Positions 9,193-18,052 of a DNA stretch of 64,000 nt are shown one piece after another (the stretch's first letter is position 1; each line of letters begins with the position of its first letter). Origin of the DNA: Mesorhizobium sp. (GTDB taxonomy: Bacteria > Pseudomonadota > Alphaproteobacteria > Rhizobiales > Rhizobiaceae); NCBI RefSeq assembly GCF_017306545.1, contig NZ_JAFKID010000005.1:38220-102219 (forward strand). The letters are read 5' to 3'. The translations under genes were made by a program, and so were the position numbers. A model generated the notes under the pieces. The model saw nothing but the letters and a program-made list of their open reading frames with translations. It searched no databases and was not told the DNA's origin.

Positions 9193-10508
9193 TACTTCCC
9201 GTTGGCGCTTTTGAGGCGCGCTTTCAGGATGAGCGGCTGGATGAACGGCTCCAGCGCCTTCAGGGTGCGGGCGAGCGCGCCGCGCATCTCTTCCACTGTG
9301 GCGGCGCCCGCAGCGATCATGTCGTGCCGCGCCGCCTCGTTGGAGAGCAGGAAGTTGACCGCGCCGGCCAGCATGTTGCGGTCGCGCACCAATTTGGCGC
9401 CGCCGCTGTCGAGCAACTTCTGATAGGATTCGCGGAAATTCTGCACGTTGCGGCCGGCGAGCACCGCCGTCTCCAGCATGGCCGGTTCGAGCGGGTTCTG
9501 CCCGCCTTCGGAAGTCAGCGAGCGGCCGACGAAGGCGATTTCGGTCAGCCTGAGATAAAGCCCCATCTCGCCCACCGTATCGCCGAGCAGAATATCGGTG
9601 TCGGCCTCGATCCGCTCGCCTTTGCTGCGCCGCGCGACCTTCAACTCCATGCCGTCGAAAGCGGCGAGCAGCGCCTCGGCCCGGTCGGGATGGCGCGGCA
9701 CGACGATCGTCAGCAGTCCCGGATGGCGGTGGCGCAGCGTCACATGCACTTCCGCCGCGATCAGTTCCTCGCCGTCATGGGTCGAAACGGCGGCCCAGGT
9801 CGGTCGCGCGCCGATCTGCTTCTGCAACGCAGCCAGCGCCTTCTCATCCACCGGAGGCGGCGGCGTATCCACCTTGAGATTGCCGGACACCGTCACCGGC
9901 CGCGCGCCGAGCGCGCGAAAACGGTCGCCATCGACCTCGGATTGGGCAATGACATGCGCAAGGTTCTCGAACAGCGCTTCGGCAAGGCTCGGCCGCTTCT
10001 TCCAGGAAGCGAAGGAACGGTCGGAGAGCCGTCCGTTGACCAGCACCTGCGGCACGCGGCGCGCGCCAAGCTCCAGGATCGTCATCGGCCAGATTTCCGA
10101 TTCGGCGATGACGGCTAGGTCGGGCCGCCAATGGTCGAGGAAGCGGCTGACCGCCGGCTTGAGGTCGAGCGGCACGTATTGGTGGATGACGCTTTCGCCG
10201 AGGCGTTCGTCCGCAACCTTGGCGGACGTCACGGTGCCGGTGGTGAGCACGATGTTGACGCCGGTGTCGAGGATGCTTTCCACCAGCGGCACGACGGCGA
10301 TCATCTCGCCGATGCTGGCGGCATGCACCCAGATCAGCGGGCCGTCGGGCCGCTCCTTGCTGGCAAAGCCGTAGCGCTCGCGGCTGCGGGCGCGATCCTC
10401 CTTCCCCTTGGCGGTACGCCAGGCGACATAAGGACCGATCAGCGGATAGGCGGCCGCTCCGAAGAAGCGGTAGGCCGACAGCAGCGTGCGGGCCCGGCGC
10501 TCGCTCAT
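9192..10508 (-). CDS. waaA: 3-deoxy-D-manno-octulosonic acid (Kdo) transferase WaaA
   Basis: 438 residues. It adds Kdo from CMP-Kdo to lipid IVA, using a GT-B fold. An N-terminal membrane helix (about 10-30) is followed by HAASIGEM with the catalytic-type Glu68, and the C-terminal half carries GGQNPLEPAMLETAVLAG, the CMP-binding signature of the family. The start at 10508 overlaps the end of the DUF374 gene by four bases (ATGA). Whether it adds one or two Kdo units cannot be told from sequence alone. Confidence 0.95.
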   Translation of the reverse strand: MSERRARTLLSAYRFFGAAAYPLIGPYVAWRTAKGKEDRARSRERYGFASKERPDGPLIWVHAASIGEMIAVVPLVESILDTGVNIVLTTGTVTSAKVADERLGESVIHQYVPLDLKPAVSRFLDHWRPDLAVIAESEIWPMTILELGARRVPQVLVNGRLSDRSFASWKKRPSLAEALFENLAHVIAQSEVDGDRFRALGARPVTVSGNLKVDTPPPPVDEKALAALQKQIGARPTWAAVSTHDGEELIAAEVHVTLRHRHPGLLTIVVPRHPDRAEALLAAFDGMELKVARRSKGERIEADTDILLGDTVGEMGLYLRLTEIAFVGRSLTSEGGQNPLEPAMLETAVLAGRNVQNFRESYQKLLDSGGAKLVRDRNMLAGAVNFLLSNEAARHDMIAAGAATVEEMRGALARTLKALEPFIQPLILKARLKSANGK

Positions 10509-11296
10509 CGCGGGCCATCCACGAGGCGGTAGGCCTCGGTGGTGGCGGCGTTGAGCGCGTCGGTCAGCTCGCGGCGCTTGCGCTCCATCTCCGCCTCGTC
10601 GGCATCGGCGGCGACGAAGACGGGGTCGGCCGCCGCCAGCGCCGAACGGCCGAACGGCAGGTTGATGGTGGTCTTGTCCCAGCTTTTCTCCAGCACCTTG
10701 CGGCGGCTGGTGGCGAGCGCGGCGGGGTAGATCGGCCGGCCCGACAGCTTGGCCAGGAGCACGACGCCCATGCCCGCGTCGCGCGGCGTGCCGTGCGGAA
10801 TATCGGCGATCATGCAGACGTTCTTGCCCGCAGCCAGCGACTTTTTGAGGGCGATCAGCGCCTTCGCGCCGCCCTTGTCGAGGTGGCGGGCACTGTCGCG
10901 GCCACCGGAGCCTCGCACCGTCTCGATACCGAATTTCTCGATCACCAGCGCATTGATCTCGGCGTCGGCGCTGCGCGACACCATGGCGACGAGCGGCCGG
11001 CGGCTGGGATAGAAGGCCGGCAGCAGGATATGCTGGCCGTGCCAGAGAGCCAGGATCGCCGGTTCGTCGCGCTCGTAGACGCTGTTCTGGAAGGAAGGCG
11101 AACCGGCCACCAGCGGATTGGTGAGCCGAATGAACCGCATCGCCAGCTTGATCAGGCTGGCGGTCAGGTTCTTGGCGAAGCCGGATTGCGCCAGCGGCTT
11201 GCGGACGCGCTTCCAGAACGCCTTCACCGCGCCCTGCTTTTTCGCCACCGGCGCCTGTCGCGCCTGCGGCTCGCTCGCCTCCTCTTCCACGATCAC
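10505..11296 (-). CDS. DUF374 lysophospholipid acyltransferase family protein (probable lipid A acyltransferase)
   Basis: 263 residues. After a basic, disordered N-terminus (about 1-40) comes the acyltransferase-like block WHGQHILLPAF near residues 94-104 and the KSLAAGKNVCMIADIPHGTP region near 165. DUF374 proteins belong to the PlsC/LpxL-like acyltransferase superfamily; members elsewhere (LpxJ) place secondary acyl chains on lipid A. Sitting directly upstream of waaA with a four-base overlap, it most likely acylates the Kdo-lipid A precursor here; this is inference from family and context. It overlaps the DUF4170 gene upstream by four bases as well. Confidence 0.8.
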   Translation of the reverse strand: MIVEEEASEPQARQAPVAKKQGAVKAFWKRVRKPLAQSGFAKNLTASLIKLAMRFIRLTNPLVAGSPSFQNSVYERDEPAILALWHGQHILLPAFYPSRRPLVAMVSRSADAEINALVIEKFGIETVRGSGGRDSARHLDKGGAKALIALKKSLAAGKNVCMIADIPHGTPRDAGMGVVLLAKLSGRPIYPAALATSRRKVLEKSWDKTTINLPFGRSALAAADPVFVAADADEAEMERKRRELTDALNAATTEAYRLVDGPR

Positions 11297-11538
11297 GTTC
11301 CGGCCTTGCTCCCAGGATCGAGCAACCGGTGCAGATGGACGACGAAATAGCGCATGTGAGCGTTGTCCACGCTCGCCTGAGCTTTCGATTTCCAGGCCGC
11401 CAGCGCGGACTGGTAGTCGGGATAGACACCGACGATATCGAGGTTATCGAGATCGCGGAATTCCATCCCGCCCAACGTCTTCAGTTCACCGCCGAACACA
11501 AGGTGCAACAGCTGTTTGTTGGCGCTTTCGCCGGTCAT
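11293..11538 (-). CDS. DUF4170 domain protein
   Basis: 81 residues. The core LHLVFGGELKTLGGMEFRDL, then VGVYPDYQSALAAWKSKAQ and MRYFVVHLHRLLDP, is the DUF4170 family, a small soluble protein found almost only in rhizobia and relatives. It is regularly located just upstream of the DUF374-waaA-lpxK genes, as here (four-base overlap with DUF374), so a role in lipopolysaccharide assembly or its control is likely, but no biochemical function is known. No signal peptide or membrane segment is present. Confidence 0.85.
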   Translation of the reverse strand: MTGESANKQLLHLVFGGELKTLGGMEFRDLDNLDIVGVYPDYQSALAAWKSKAQASVDNAHMRYFVVHLHRLLDPGSKAGT

Positions 11539-11621
11539 GGACCGTCCTTCACGTCTTTCGCTTTTGGCGCATGTCTAGAACAAAGAACGCGCCGTGAAAA
11601 CCATCGAAAATGCGCTTGACG

Positions 11622-12422
11622 CTAGAGGCTTGCGATGACGCCGCCCATCGCGTCCAGCAACGCGCCGCTGCCGGCGCAGAGCGCGCCGTGGCGCGTCACC
11701 TCGCCGCCGAACAACGGCCGCTGGCACCAACTGTTCAGTAGACGGCCACCAGCTTCATGCAGAATCAGGTCAGCGGCCGCGATATCCCAGTCATGCGCGT
11801 TGGGCTTGACGAAGGTAGCGTCCAGCGATCCGTTGGCGATCATCGCCAGCCGATAGGCGAGCGAGGGAATGTAGGCGGCCCGCACCATCCGCTCACGCCA
11901 TGGTTCCGGCACGGCATCCAGCATCGCCTTCGGCCCGGCAATCTCCGGCTGCGACGAGCCCGCGCGCACGGCGATGCGCCTGCCATTGCAGAACGCGCCC
12001 TGCCCCGGCAGCGCCCAATAGGTTTCCTGCTTGGCCGGGCACTCGAGCACGCCGGCTATCGTGCGGCCGTCCTCCACCAGCGCGACGCTGACGCACCATG
12101 TCGAGCGGCCTTCGAGGAAAGCGCGCGTGCCGTCGATCGGATCGACGATGAACTGGCGCCGCGCCTTCAGCCGGGCCGGGTCGTCGGCCGTTTCCTCCGA
12201 CAGCCAGCCGTGGTCCGGCCGCGCCGCAAGCAGCGTCTCGCGCAGATAGGCGTCCGAGGCGTAATCGGCCTCGCTGACCGGCGAGACGCCCTCCTTCATC
12301 CACACCTGCGGGTCCTTGCCGAAATAGCGCGAGGCGATGCGGCCGGCCTCTGCGGCAGCCCGCATCAGCAGCGCCAGGTCGGCATCCGTCTCGATCAGGT
12401 CCGTCGTTTCAGCTTCCGGCAA
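11622..12422 (-). CDS. Inositol monophosphatase-family phosphatase (CysQ/3'(2'),5'-bisphosphate nucleotidase-like)
   Basis: 266 residues with the lithium-sensitive phosphatase metal motifs: LSEETAD (Glu76/77), VDPIDGTRAF (Asp94, Asp97, Gly98, Thr99) and a C-terminal AHDWDIAAADLILHEAGG (WDxxA). These coordinate the two or three Mg ions that hydrolyse PAP, inositol phosphate or histidinol phosphate. The substrate is not certain; in rhizobia this paralogue is often called CysQ and would recycle 3'-phosphoadenosine 5'-phosphate. Its start lies inside the 3' end of pmbA (14-bp overlap), so the two are co-transcribed. Confidence 0.85.
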   Translation of the reverse strand: MPEAETTDLIETDADLALLMRAAAEAGRIASRYFGKDPQVWMKEGVSPVSEADYASDAYLRETLLAARPDHGWLSEETADDPARLKARRQFIVDPIDGTRAFLEGRSTWCVSVALVEDGRTIAGVLECPAKQETYWALPGQGAFCNGRRIAVRAGSSQPEIAGPKAMLDAVPEPWRERMVRAAYIPSLAYRLAMIANGSLDATFVKPNAHDWDIAAADLILHEAGGRLLNSWCQRPLFGGEVTRHGALCAGSGALLDAMGGVIASL

Positions 12423-13752
12423 GGGTCATGCCCGTAATCAACAGGGTCGGCGCGGCGGTGCCGAAATTGCGGTCGAGGTCGTTGGCGGGTTCCATGTTGA
12501 GGAACATCGTCTTGAGGTTGGAGGCGATCGTTACCTCCGACACCGGATAGGCCAGCGCGCCGTTTTCGATCCAGAAGCCGGAGGCGCCGCGGCTGTATTC
12601 GCCCGTTACCATGTTGACGCCCTGCCCGAACACTTCCGTCACGTAGAAGCCGGATTTCAGCGAGCCGATCAGGTCCTGCGGCGTACGGCTGCCCGGCTCG
12701 ATGGCGAGGTTGGTTGAGGACGGCGACACCTGCGAACCGCTGCGCGCGCCGCGCCCGTTGGTCACGAGCCCAAGTTCGCGGCCCGCCGACGTTGACAGAA
12801 GCCAATGATTGAGCACGCCGTTTTCGACCAGAAGCAGCCGCTCGCCCTCGATTCCTTCGCCGTCGAACGGCCGGGACGCCTGGCCGCGCACCCTGAGCGG
12901 CTCGTCGGTGACGGTGACGGCAGCGGACGCCACCGGCTTGCCCATCATGTCGCGCAGGAAGCTGGTCTTGCGGGCGACCGAGGCACCGTTGACGGCACCG
13001 GAGAGATGGCTGGCAATGCCGCGCGCCACGCGCGGATCGAACACGACATCGACCGGGCCGGTCCTCGCCTTGCGCGCGCCGATACGCTTCACCGCCCGCT
13101 CGGCGGCCGTGCGGCCGATCCAGTCCGGCTGATCGAGATCGGAAAAATGCTGGCGCGACGAAAACTCGTAGTCGCGCTCCATGCCGGTGCCTTCGCCGGC
13201 GATGACGCTGACCGAGCGCGAAAAGCGCGTCGCGACATACTGGCCGAGGAAACCGTGCGAGGTGGCGAGCACCAGCCCGCCCATGCCGGCACTGGCGCCG
13301 CTGCCGGCGGAATTGGTCACGCCCTTGACGGCGAGCGCGGCTTCTTCAGCGGCCAGAGCATCCTCCTTCAGCCGTTCGGCCGAGACGTCCGTCTCATCGA
13401 AAAGATCAAGATTGCGCGGCGCCTTGGCGAGCAGCGTCGGGTCGGCAAGGCCCTGATACGGGTCTTCCGGCGAGACTTTCGCCATCGCTACGGCACGCTC
13501 GGCCAGCACCTTGGGATCGGAAGCGGCAGTCGCCGAAACGGAGGCCACCCGCTTGCCGACGAACACGCGCAGGGACACGTCCTCGCTTTCTGAGGCGCCG
13601 GTGTTCTCGACCTTGCCAAGCCGCACCGACACGCCGGTGGAGCGGCCGAGCACGACGACGGCGTCGGCCGCGTCCGCGCCGGCGCGCTTGGCGGCATCGA
13701 CGAGAGCCGCGACACGATCGGTGAGTCTGGCCGAATCGAGCCTGTCGGTCAT
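12409..13752 (-). CDS. pmbA: TldD/PmbA family metallopeptidase-like protein (PmbA)
   Basis: 447 residues from the ATG at 13752. The N-terminal domain (about 1-200) and the C-terminal TldD fold are recognisable by SLRVFVGKRVASVSATA, ARGIASHLSGAVNG and the GEYSRGASGFWIENGALAYP stretch near the end, which is diagnostic for PmbA. PmbA partners with TldD in proteolytic maturation of peptides; it lacks the HExxxH zinc site of TldD, and none is seen here. The partner tldD is not in the window. It is the first gene of the run leading into the lipopolysaccharide genes. Confidence 0.9.
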   Translation of the reverse strand: MTDRLDSARLTDRVAALVDAAKRAGADAADAVVVLGRSTGVSVRLGKVENTGASESEDVSLRVFVGKRVASVSATAASDPKVLAERAVAMAKVSPEDPYQGLADPTLLAKAPRNLDLFDETDVSAERLKEDALAAEEAALAVKGVTNSAGSGASAGMGGLVLATSHGFLGQYVATRFSRSVSVIAGEGTGMERDYEFSSRQHFSDLDQPDWIGRTAAERAVKRIGARKARTGPVDVVFDPRVARGIASHLSGAVNGASVARKTSFLRDMMGKPVASAAVTVTDEPLRVRGQASRPFDGEGIEGERLLLVENGVLNHWLLSTSAGRELGLVTNGRGARSGSQVSPSSTNLAIEPGSRTPQDLIGSLKSGFYVTEVFGQGVNMVTGEYSRGASGFWIENGALAYPVSEVTIASNLKTMFLNMEPANDLDRNFGTAAPTLLITGMTLAGS

Positions 13753-13899
13753 GCGAATCGTCCTATCTGGCGTTGGCCTGTGCGCATTGCTGCTGCACCA
13801 TCTATTGTTCCGGCCCGGCTTGTGCAATGGGAAGGGACGCAACCACCACCCGGCCGGCCGCGCCGGACCGCTGCCGCCGTCGCTTTATGGGAGCCGCCG

Positions 13900-14316
13900 A
13901 TGACACCTTTCCACCTAGCCTTCCCCGTCCGCGATCTCGCTGAAACCCGCGCCTTCTACGGCGACGTGCTCGGCTGCGCCATCGGCCGCTCCTCCGAGAC
14001 CTGGGTGGACTTCGACCTCTACGGCCATCAGATGTCGGCGCATTTGAGGCCACTGGCGGCGGAAGCCGGCCGCGACGGCAAGGTTGACGGCGTCGCCGTG
14101 CCGATCCCGCATTTCGGCGCCGTGCTCCTGATGGACGAGTGGGAAAAACTCGCTGCCCGGCTGGAGGCGCGCAGCGACATCGATTGGCTGGAGCGGCCGA
14201 TGGTGCGCTTCAAGGGCCAGCCCGGCGAGCAGGCGACGCTGTTCATTCGCGATCCGTCCGGCAACGCGCTGGAGTTCAAGGGCTTTCGCTCGCTGGAGCA
14301 GGTTTTCGCACACTGA
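13900..14316 (+). CDS. VOC (glyoxalase/dioxygenase superfamily) protein
   Basis: 138 residues. It opens with FHLAFPVRDLAETRAFYGDVLGC, the first beta-alpha-beta-beta-beta unit of the VOC fold, and ends with the second unit containing FIRDPSGNALEFKGF. His4 and Glu126-like positions match the usual metal ligands, but substrate cannot be read from sequence. The ATG at 13900 has GGGAG upstream and is preferred over an in-frame extension to 13780. The gene is alone, divergent from pmbA and convergent with the patatin gene. Confidence 0.85.
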   Translation: MTPFHLAFPVRDLAETRAFYGDVLGCAIGRSSETWVDFDLYGHQMSAHLRPLAAEAGRDGKVDGVAVPIPHFGAVLLMDEWEKLAARLEARSDIDWLERPMVRFKGQPGEQATLFIRDPSGNALEFKGFRSLEQVFAH

Positions 14317-14334
14317 GCGGAGATCCCGCCGGCC

Positions 14335-15180
14335 TCAGTGCTTCTGCGGCTGGTAATGCGCTGCAACAGCTTCCTCGACCGCGCGCTTGACCTCGTCCTT
14401 CACCGCCGCCGTCTCGGCCATCACCGCGTCGATCTTGAGAAAGTCGAGGACGCGGAAACGTGACACCGGCGGCCGGATCAAAATATCGGGGCGGCGCTGC
14501 ATCAGCTTGTTCGCGGTGATCGACTGCATCATCAGTTGCGTCGCGCCGAACATCAGGTCAACCGAGCTCGGCCGCTTGCGCTCGGCCTCGGTCGGCGCGC
14601 CGACGACGTCGATGGCAATGACGATGTCGGCGTCGTGCTCGATCAGGTCGAACGGCACAGGATTGTAGATGCCACCGTCGATGAGGAGGCGGCCGTCGCG
14701 GCTCACCGGCCGAAACACCGCCGGGATCGCCGCCGAAGCCGCCAGCGCCGACGGCAGGTCGCCGCTATCGAAGACGGCGAGCTTGTGACCGAAATAATCG
14801 GTCGCCGTCACCTTCAGCGGGATTTTCAAATCCTCGAAACGGTCCGGCACCGCGTCCGGCAGAAAGGCCTTGACGATGCGCTCGACGTTGAACTGGCTGA
14901 CATGCAGGCCGCCCTGCACCACTTCGGCGAAACTGCCCGGCCGCGCCTTCCACATGCGGCTCGCCACTTGGGCGCGGGTGCCGAGGATCGAGCGGGCATA
15001 GTCGTGAATGTCCCGCCCCGCCATGCCGGCGGCCATGCCGGCGCCCATCAGGGCACCGATGGAGGAGCCGGCGATGGCGGCCGGCCGGATGCCCAGTTCG
15101 TCCAGCGCCTCGATGACGTGGATATGGGCAAGGCCGCGCGCGCCGCCGCCGCCGAAGGCGATGCCGAAGGTCGGGCTCAT
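14335..15180 (-). CDS. Patatin-like phospholipase family protein
   Basis: 281 residues. It has the complete patatin Ser-Asp dyad: the oxyanion loop GGGGARGLAHI (10-20), the nucleophile elbow GSSIG (Ser40) and the catalytic DGG (Asp168). Proteins of this RssA/YchK-like size hydrolyse acyl esters of membrane lipids in the cytosol or at the membrane. There is no signal peptide. It follows the M16 peptidase pair by 19 bp on the same strand, so it may share their transcript. Confidence 0.9.
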   Translation of the reverse strand: MSPTFGIAFGGGGARGLAHIHVIEALDELGIRPAAIAGSSIGALMGAGMAAGMAGRDIHDYARSILGTRAQVASRMWKARPGSFAEVVQGGLHVSQFNVERIVKAFLPDAVPDRFEDLKIPLKVTATDYFGHKLAVFDSGDLPSALAASAAIPAVFRPVSRDGRLLIDGGIYNPVPFDLIEHDADIVIAIDVVGAPTEAERKRPSSVDLMFGATQLMMQSITANKLMQRRPDILIRPPVSRFRVLDFLKIDAVMAETAAVKDEVKRAVEEAVAAHYQPQKH

Positions 15181-15199
15181 GCGCGGTCCATAGCAGGTT

Positions 15200-16552
15200 C
15201 TAGCCTTTGTCGGCCAGCGGCGGACCGACGATCATCACCGCCGGCTCAGCCGACAGGACCTTCTTCGCCACCGCCTTCACCTCGTCCAGCGTCACCGCGC
15301 CGATATAGCCGGCGCGCCGTTCCATATAGTCGATCCCCAGCCCCTGGATCTGCAATTCGACCAGCGTCGAGGCGATCGAACCGGACGAATCCAGATTGTT
15401 GATCGCGTAGGCGCCGATCGTATAGGCCTTGGCGGCGGCGAGTTCCTCGGCGGTCGGCCCCTGCTCCGCCATACCCTTGACCACGGCGCGGATGACGCCC
15501 AGCGTCTCGGCAGCGCGGTCGGAACGGGTCGCGGTGCTGATCGCCAGCAATGAGGAATGACGGCTGTTCATCAGCCCGGAACTGATGCCGTAGGCCAGGC
15601 CGCGCTTGTCGCGCACCTCCTCGAAAAGCCGCGAGGTGAAGGTGCCGCCGCCGAGAATCTCGTTCATCAGCGCAGCGGCATAGAAGTCCGGGGCATCGCG
15701 CCGCACACCTGGAAAGGCCAGTTGCAGCGAGGTCTGCGGGCGGTCGTAATTGACCTCGATCTGCTGGCCGAGCTTGGGAGAGGCATCAGCAACAGGCCGC
15801 AGCGCTCCCTTTTCCGGCAGGTCGCCGAACACCGCGTCCAGCTTGCGCTTCAGCGTCGCCGCATCGATGGCGCCGACCACCGCCACATGCAGGCCGCCGC
15901 GCGCGAACGTCGCCTCGTGGAAGGCATGCAGGTCTTCCGCCGTCAGCGAGGCGACGCTTTCCTTCGTACCCTGGTCGGGCCGCGAATAGGGATGGCCGGC
16001 ATAGACCGCCTCGGCCCATTTGCGGGCGGCGACCGTATCGGGATCGCGCTCGCCGGAGACGATGCCGGCAAGGATCTGCGCGCGGATACGGTCGATCGGC
16101 CCCTGGTCGAAGCGCGGCTGAAGAACCGCCAGCCGAAGCAGGTCGAACGCCTGGTCCTTGCGGTCGGCCAGCATGCGCATCGACCCGTAGACCGCGTCGC
16201 GCGTTTCGTTGAAGGCCATCTCCGCCCCGGCATCGTCGAGCCGGGTCTGGAAGGCATCGCTGTCGAGGTCGCCTGCCCCCTCGTCGAACAGGCCCGTCAT
16301 CAGGTTGGCGAGCCCTTCCTTGCCTGGCGGGTCCTGCGTCGAGCCGCCGTCGAAGGCGAAGCGCACCGCCACGATCGGCACCGTATAGTCCTCGACCAGC
16401 CAGGCGGTGACGCCCTTGTCGGACTTCACTTCCTGGATGGCGACAGCAGCATGCGCCGAAAGCGCCGGCAGCACCAGGAAGAACACCGAAAGCACCAGCA
16501 TGCCAAGGCCGGCGGCGAGACGGAGATGGAAAGGCCGGGCTGCATTTTCCAT
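15200..16552 (-). CDS. M16 family peptidase homologue, non-catalytic partner subunit
   Basis: 450 residues with a Sec signal peptide (hydrophobic stretch about 13-33, ending SAHA). The M16 fold is clear (GGSTQDPPGKEGLANLMTGLFDEG; later EILGGGTFTSRLFEEVRDKR and RGLAYGIS), but the HxxEH zinc motif is absent: the expected position reads GLANLMTG. The C-terminal Arg/Tyr pair that contacts substrate is kept (RDKRGLAY). This is the classic arrangement of a two-subunit periplasmic M16 protease in which one partner supplies the zinc and the other the substrate-binding residues. Its ATG overlaps the upstream stop by one base (TGATG). Confidence 0.9.
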   Translation of the reverse strand: MENAARPFHLRLAAGLGMLVLSVFFLVLPALSAHAAVAIQEVKSDKGVTAWLVEDYTVPIVAVRFAFDGGSTQDPPGKEGLANLMTGLFDEGAGDLDSDAFQTRLDDAGAEMAFNETRDAVYGSMRMLADRKDQAFDLLRLAVLQPRFDQGPIDRIRAQILAGIVSGERDPDTVAARKWAEAVYAGHPYSRPDQGTKESVASLTAEDLHAFHEATFARGGLHVAVVGAIDAATLKRKLDAVFGDLPEKGALRPVADASPKLGQQIEVNYDRPQTSLQLAFPGVRRDAPDFYAAALMNEILGGGTFTSRLFEEVRDKRGLAYGISSGLMNSRHSSLLAISTATRSDRAAETLGVIRAVVKGMAEQGPTAEELAAAKAYTIGAYAINNLDSSGSIASTLVELQIQGLGIDYMERRAGYIGAVTLDEVKAVAKKVLSAEPAVMIVGPPLADKG

Positions 16553-17940
16553 CACTTCGCCACCTCGGGTTTCGGCAGAAGATAGCCGCTCACGGAGCGC
16601 TCCGGGACAAGGTAGCGCGCCGCAACCGCCTTGATCTGGTCGGGCGTGACCTTGCGGATGCGGTCCGGCCATGTGGCGATGTCTGCTACCGTGCCGCCGG
16701 TGGCGAGCGTCGCGCCGTACATGTTCGCCATCGCGTCCTGCCGGTCGCGCGCAAAGATGGTGGCGCGGATGAAGCGGTCCTTGGCGCGCTCGAGTTCGTC
16801 GCCGGTGACGCCGCCGGTGGCGACCCGCGCCACCTCCGCATTCACCGCCGCCTCGGTGTCGGCCAGGCCGGTTCCGTCGCGCGGCTGGGCGTAGACGACG
16901 AAACTGGTATCGTCCAGCATAGTGCCCTGGAACGCTGCTCCGGCGCCGGTCGCGACCTTCTTCTTGACCACCAGTTCCTGATAGAGCCGGCTGCGCGGTC
17001 CGCCGCCGAGGATTTCCGACAACAGGTCGAGCGCCTCGGCCTCGCCCGGCTTTGCTGTGTGATAGGACGGCACCACCCATTGCGTCGAAAAGCTCGGCTC
17101 GCCGACGCGGGCGTCGGCCAGCGTCACCGTGCGGCGCGCCGCCTGCTCCGGCTCGACCGGGCGGATGCGCGGCGGCAGGTCCGGCCCGCGCTCCAGCTTG
17201 CCGTAGGTGTCTTCCGCCAGCGCGCGCACCTGATCGGGTTCGACGTCGCCGGCGACGACGAGGATCGCGTTGTTGGGGCGATAATAACGGTCGTAAAAGG
17301 CCATCGCTTCGGTCCGGCCGAGTGTCTCGATCTCCTGCTTCCAGCCGATAACCGGGATGCGGTAGGGCTGGTTCTGCCACAAGGTCGCGTCCACCTGCTC
17401 CGACAGAAGCGCGCCGGGGTCGTTGTCGACGCGGGCGCGGCGCTCTTCCAGGATGACGTCGCGTTCGGTGGCGACTGTCTTGTCGTCGAGGATCAGGTTG
17501 CGCATCCGGTCGGCCTCGAAGGCCATCATCTCGCCCAGCGCCTCGGGCGGCACCGTTTCGTGGAAGCAGGTATAGTCGTAGGAAGTGAAAGCGTTGTCGC
17601 TGCCGCCGATGGCCGCCACCGCCTTGTCGAAGGCGCCTTCCGGATAGGTCTTCGTCGCCTTGAACATCAGGTGCTCGAAGAAATGGGCGATGCCGGATCT
17701 TCCCGGCGGCTCGTCGGCGCTGCCCACCTTATACCAGACCATATGGGTGACGATCGGCGCGCGGCGGTCCGGAATGACGACGACCTGCATGCCGTTGGCG
17801 AGCGTAAAATCGGTCACGCCCGCCTGCCCCTGATCTTGTTTTATCACCGCCTGCTGGTCGGCGAACGCCGGCGCGGCGAGGCTTGCGGCCAGCGCCAGGC
17901 AGACAAGGCAGGAACGAAGCCGTCCGGCCAGACTTGTCAT
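16552..17940 (-). CDS. M16 family zinc metallopeptidase, catalytic subunit
   Basis: 462 residues with a signal peptide (about 1-27, ending AFADQ). The inverted zinc site HFFEH lies in SGIAHFFEHLMFKATKTYPEG, with the third ligand in the downstream FEADRMRNL helix (about 76 residues later). The protein degrades peptides in the periplasm together with the downstream partner, to which it is translationally coupled. Family members (PqqL/YhjJ-like, mitochondrial processing peptidase-related) cleave small proteins and signal peptides; the natural substrate is unknown. Confidence 0.92.
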   Translation of the reverse strand: MTSLAGRLRSCLVCLALAASLAAPAFADQQAVIKQDQGQAGVTDFTLANGMQVVVIPDRRAPIVTHMVWYKVGSADEPPGRSGIAHFFEHLMFKATKTYPEGAFDKAVAAIGGSDNAFTSYDYTCFHETVPPEALGEMMAFEADRMRNLILDDKTVATERDVILEERRARVDNDPGALLSEQVDATLWQNQPYRIPVIGWKQEIETLGRTEAMAFYDRYYRPNNAILVVAGDVEPDQVRALAEDTYGKLERGPDLPPRIRPVEPEQAARRTVTLADARVGEPSFSTQWVVPSYHTAKPGEAEALDLLSEILGGGPRSRLYQELVVKKKVATGAGAAFQGTMLDDTSFVVYAQPRDGTGLADTEAAVNAEVARVATGGVTGDELERAKDRFIRATIFARDRQDAMANMYGATLATGGTVADIATWPDRIRKVTPDQIKAVAARYLVPERSVSGYLLPKPEVAK

Positions 17941-18052
17941 TGACGGCTCCGTTGGAATGTCATTGCGAAACGATAGGTTGGGTCACGATGCGCAGGAAAT
18001 GAATTATCCGTCATCTGCCGGGTAAAAACGGCCGAAATCGGGGCAACCACCG

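Noticed and set aside
9192..11429. Single 745-residue reading of the waaA frame
   Set aside because: The N-terminal part is an out-of-frame reading of the DUF374 and DUF4170 genes; the real waaA start is the ATG at 10508.
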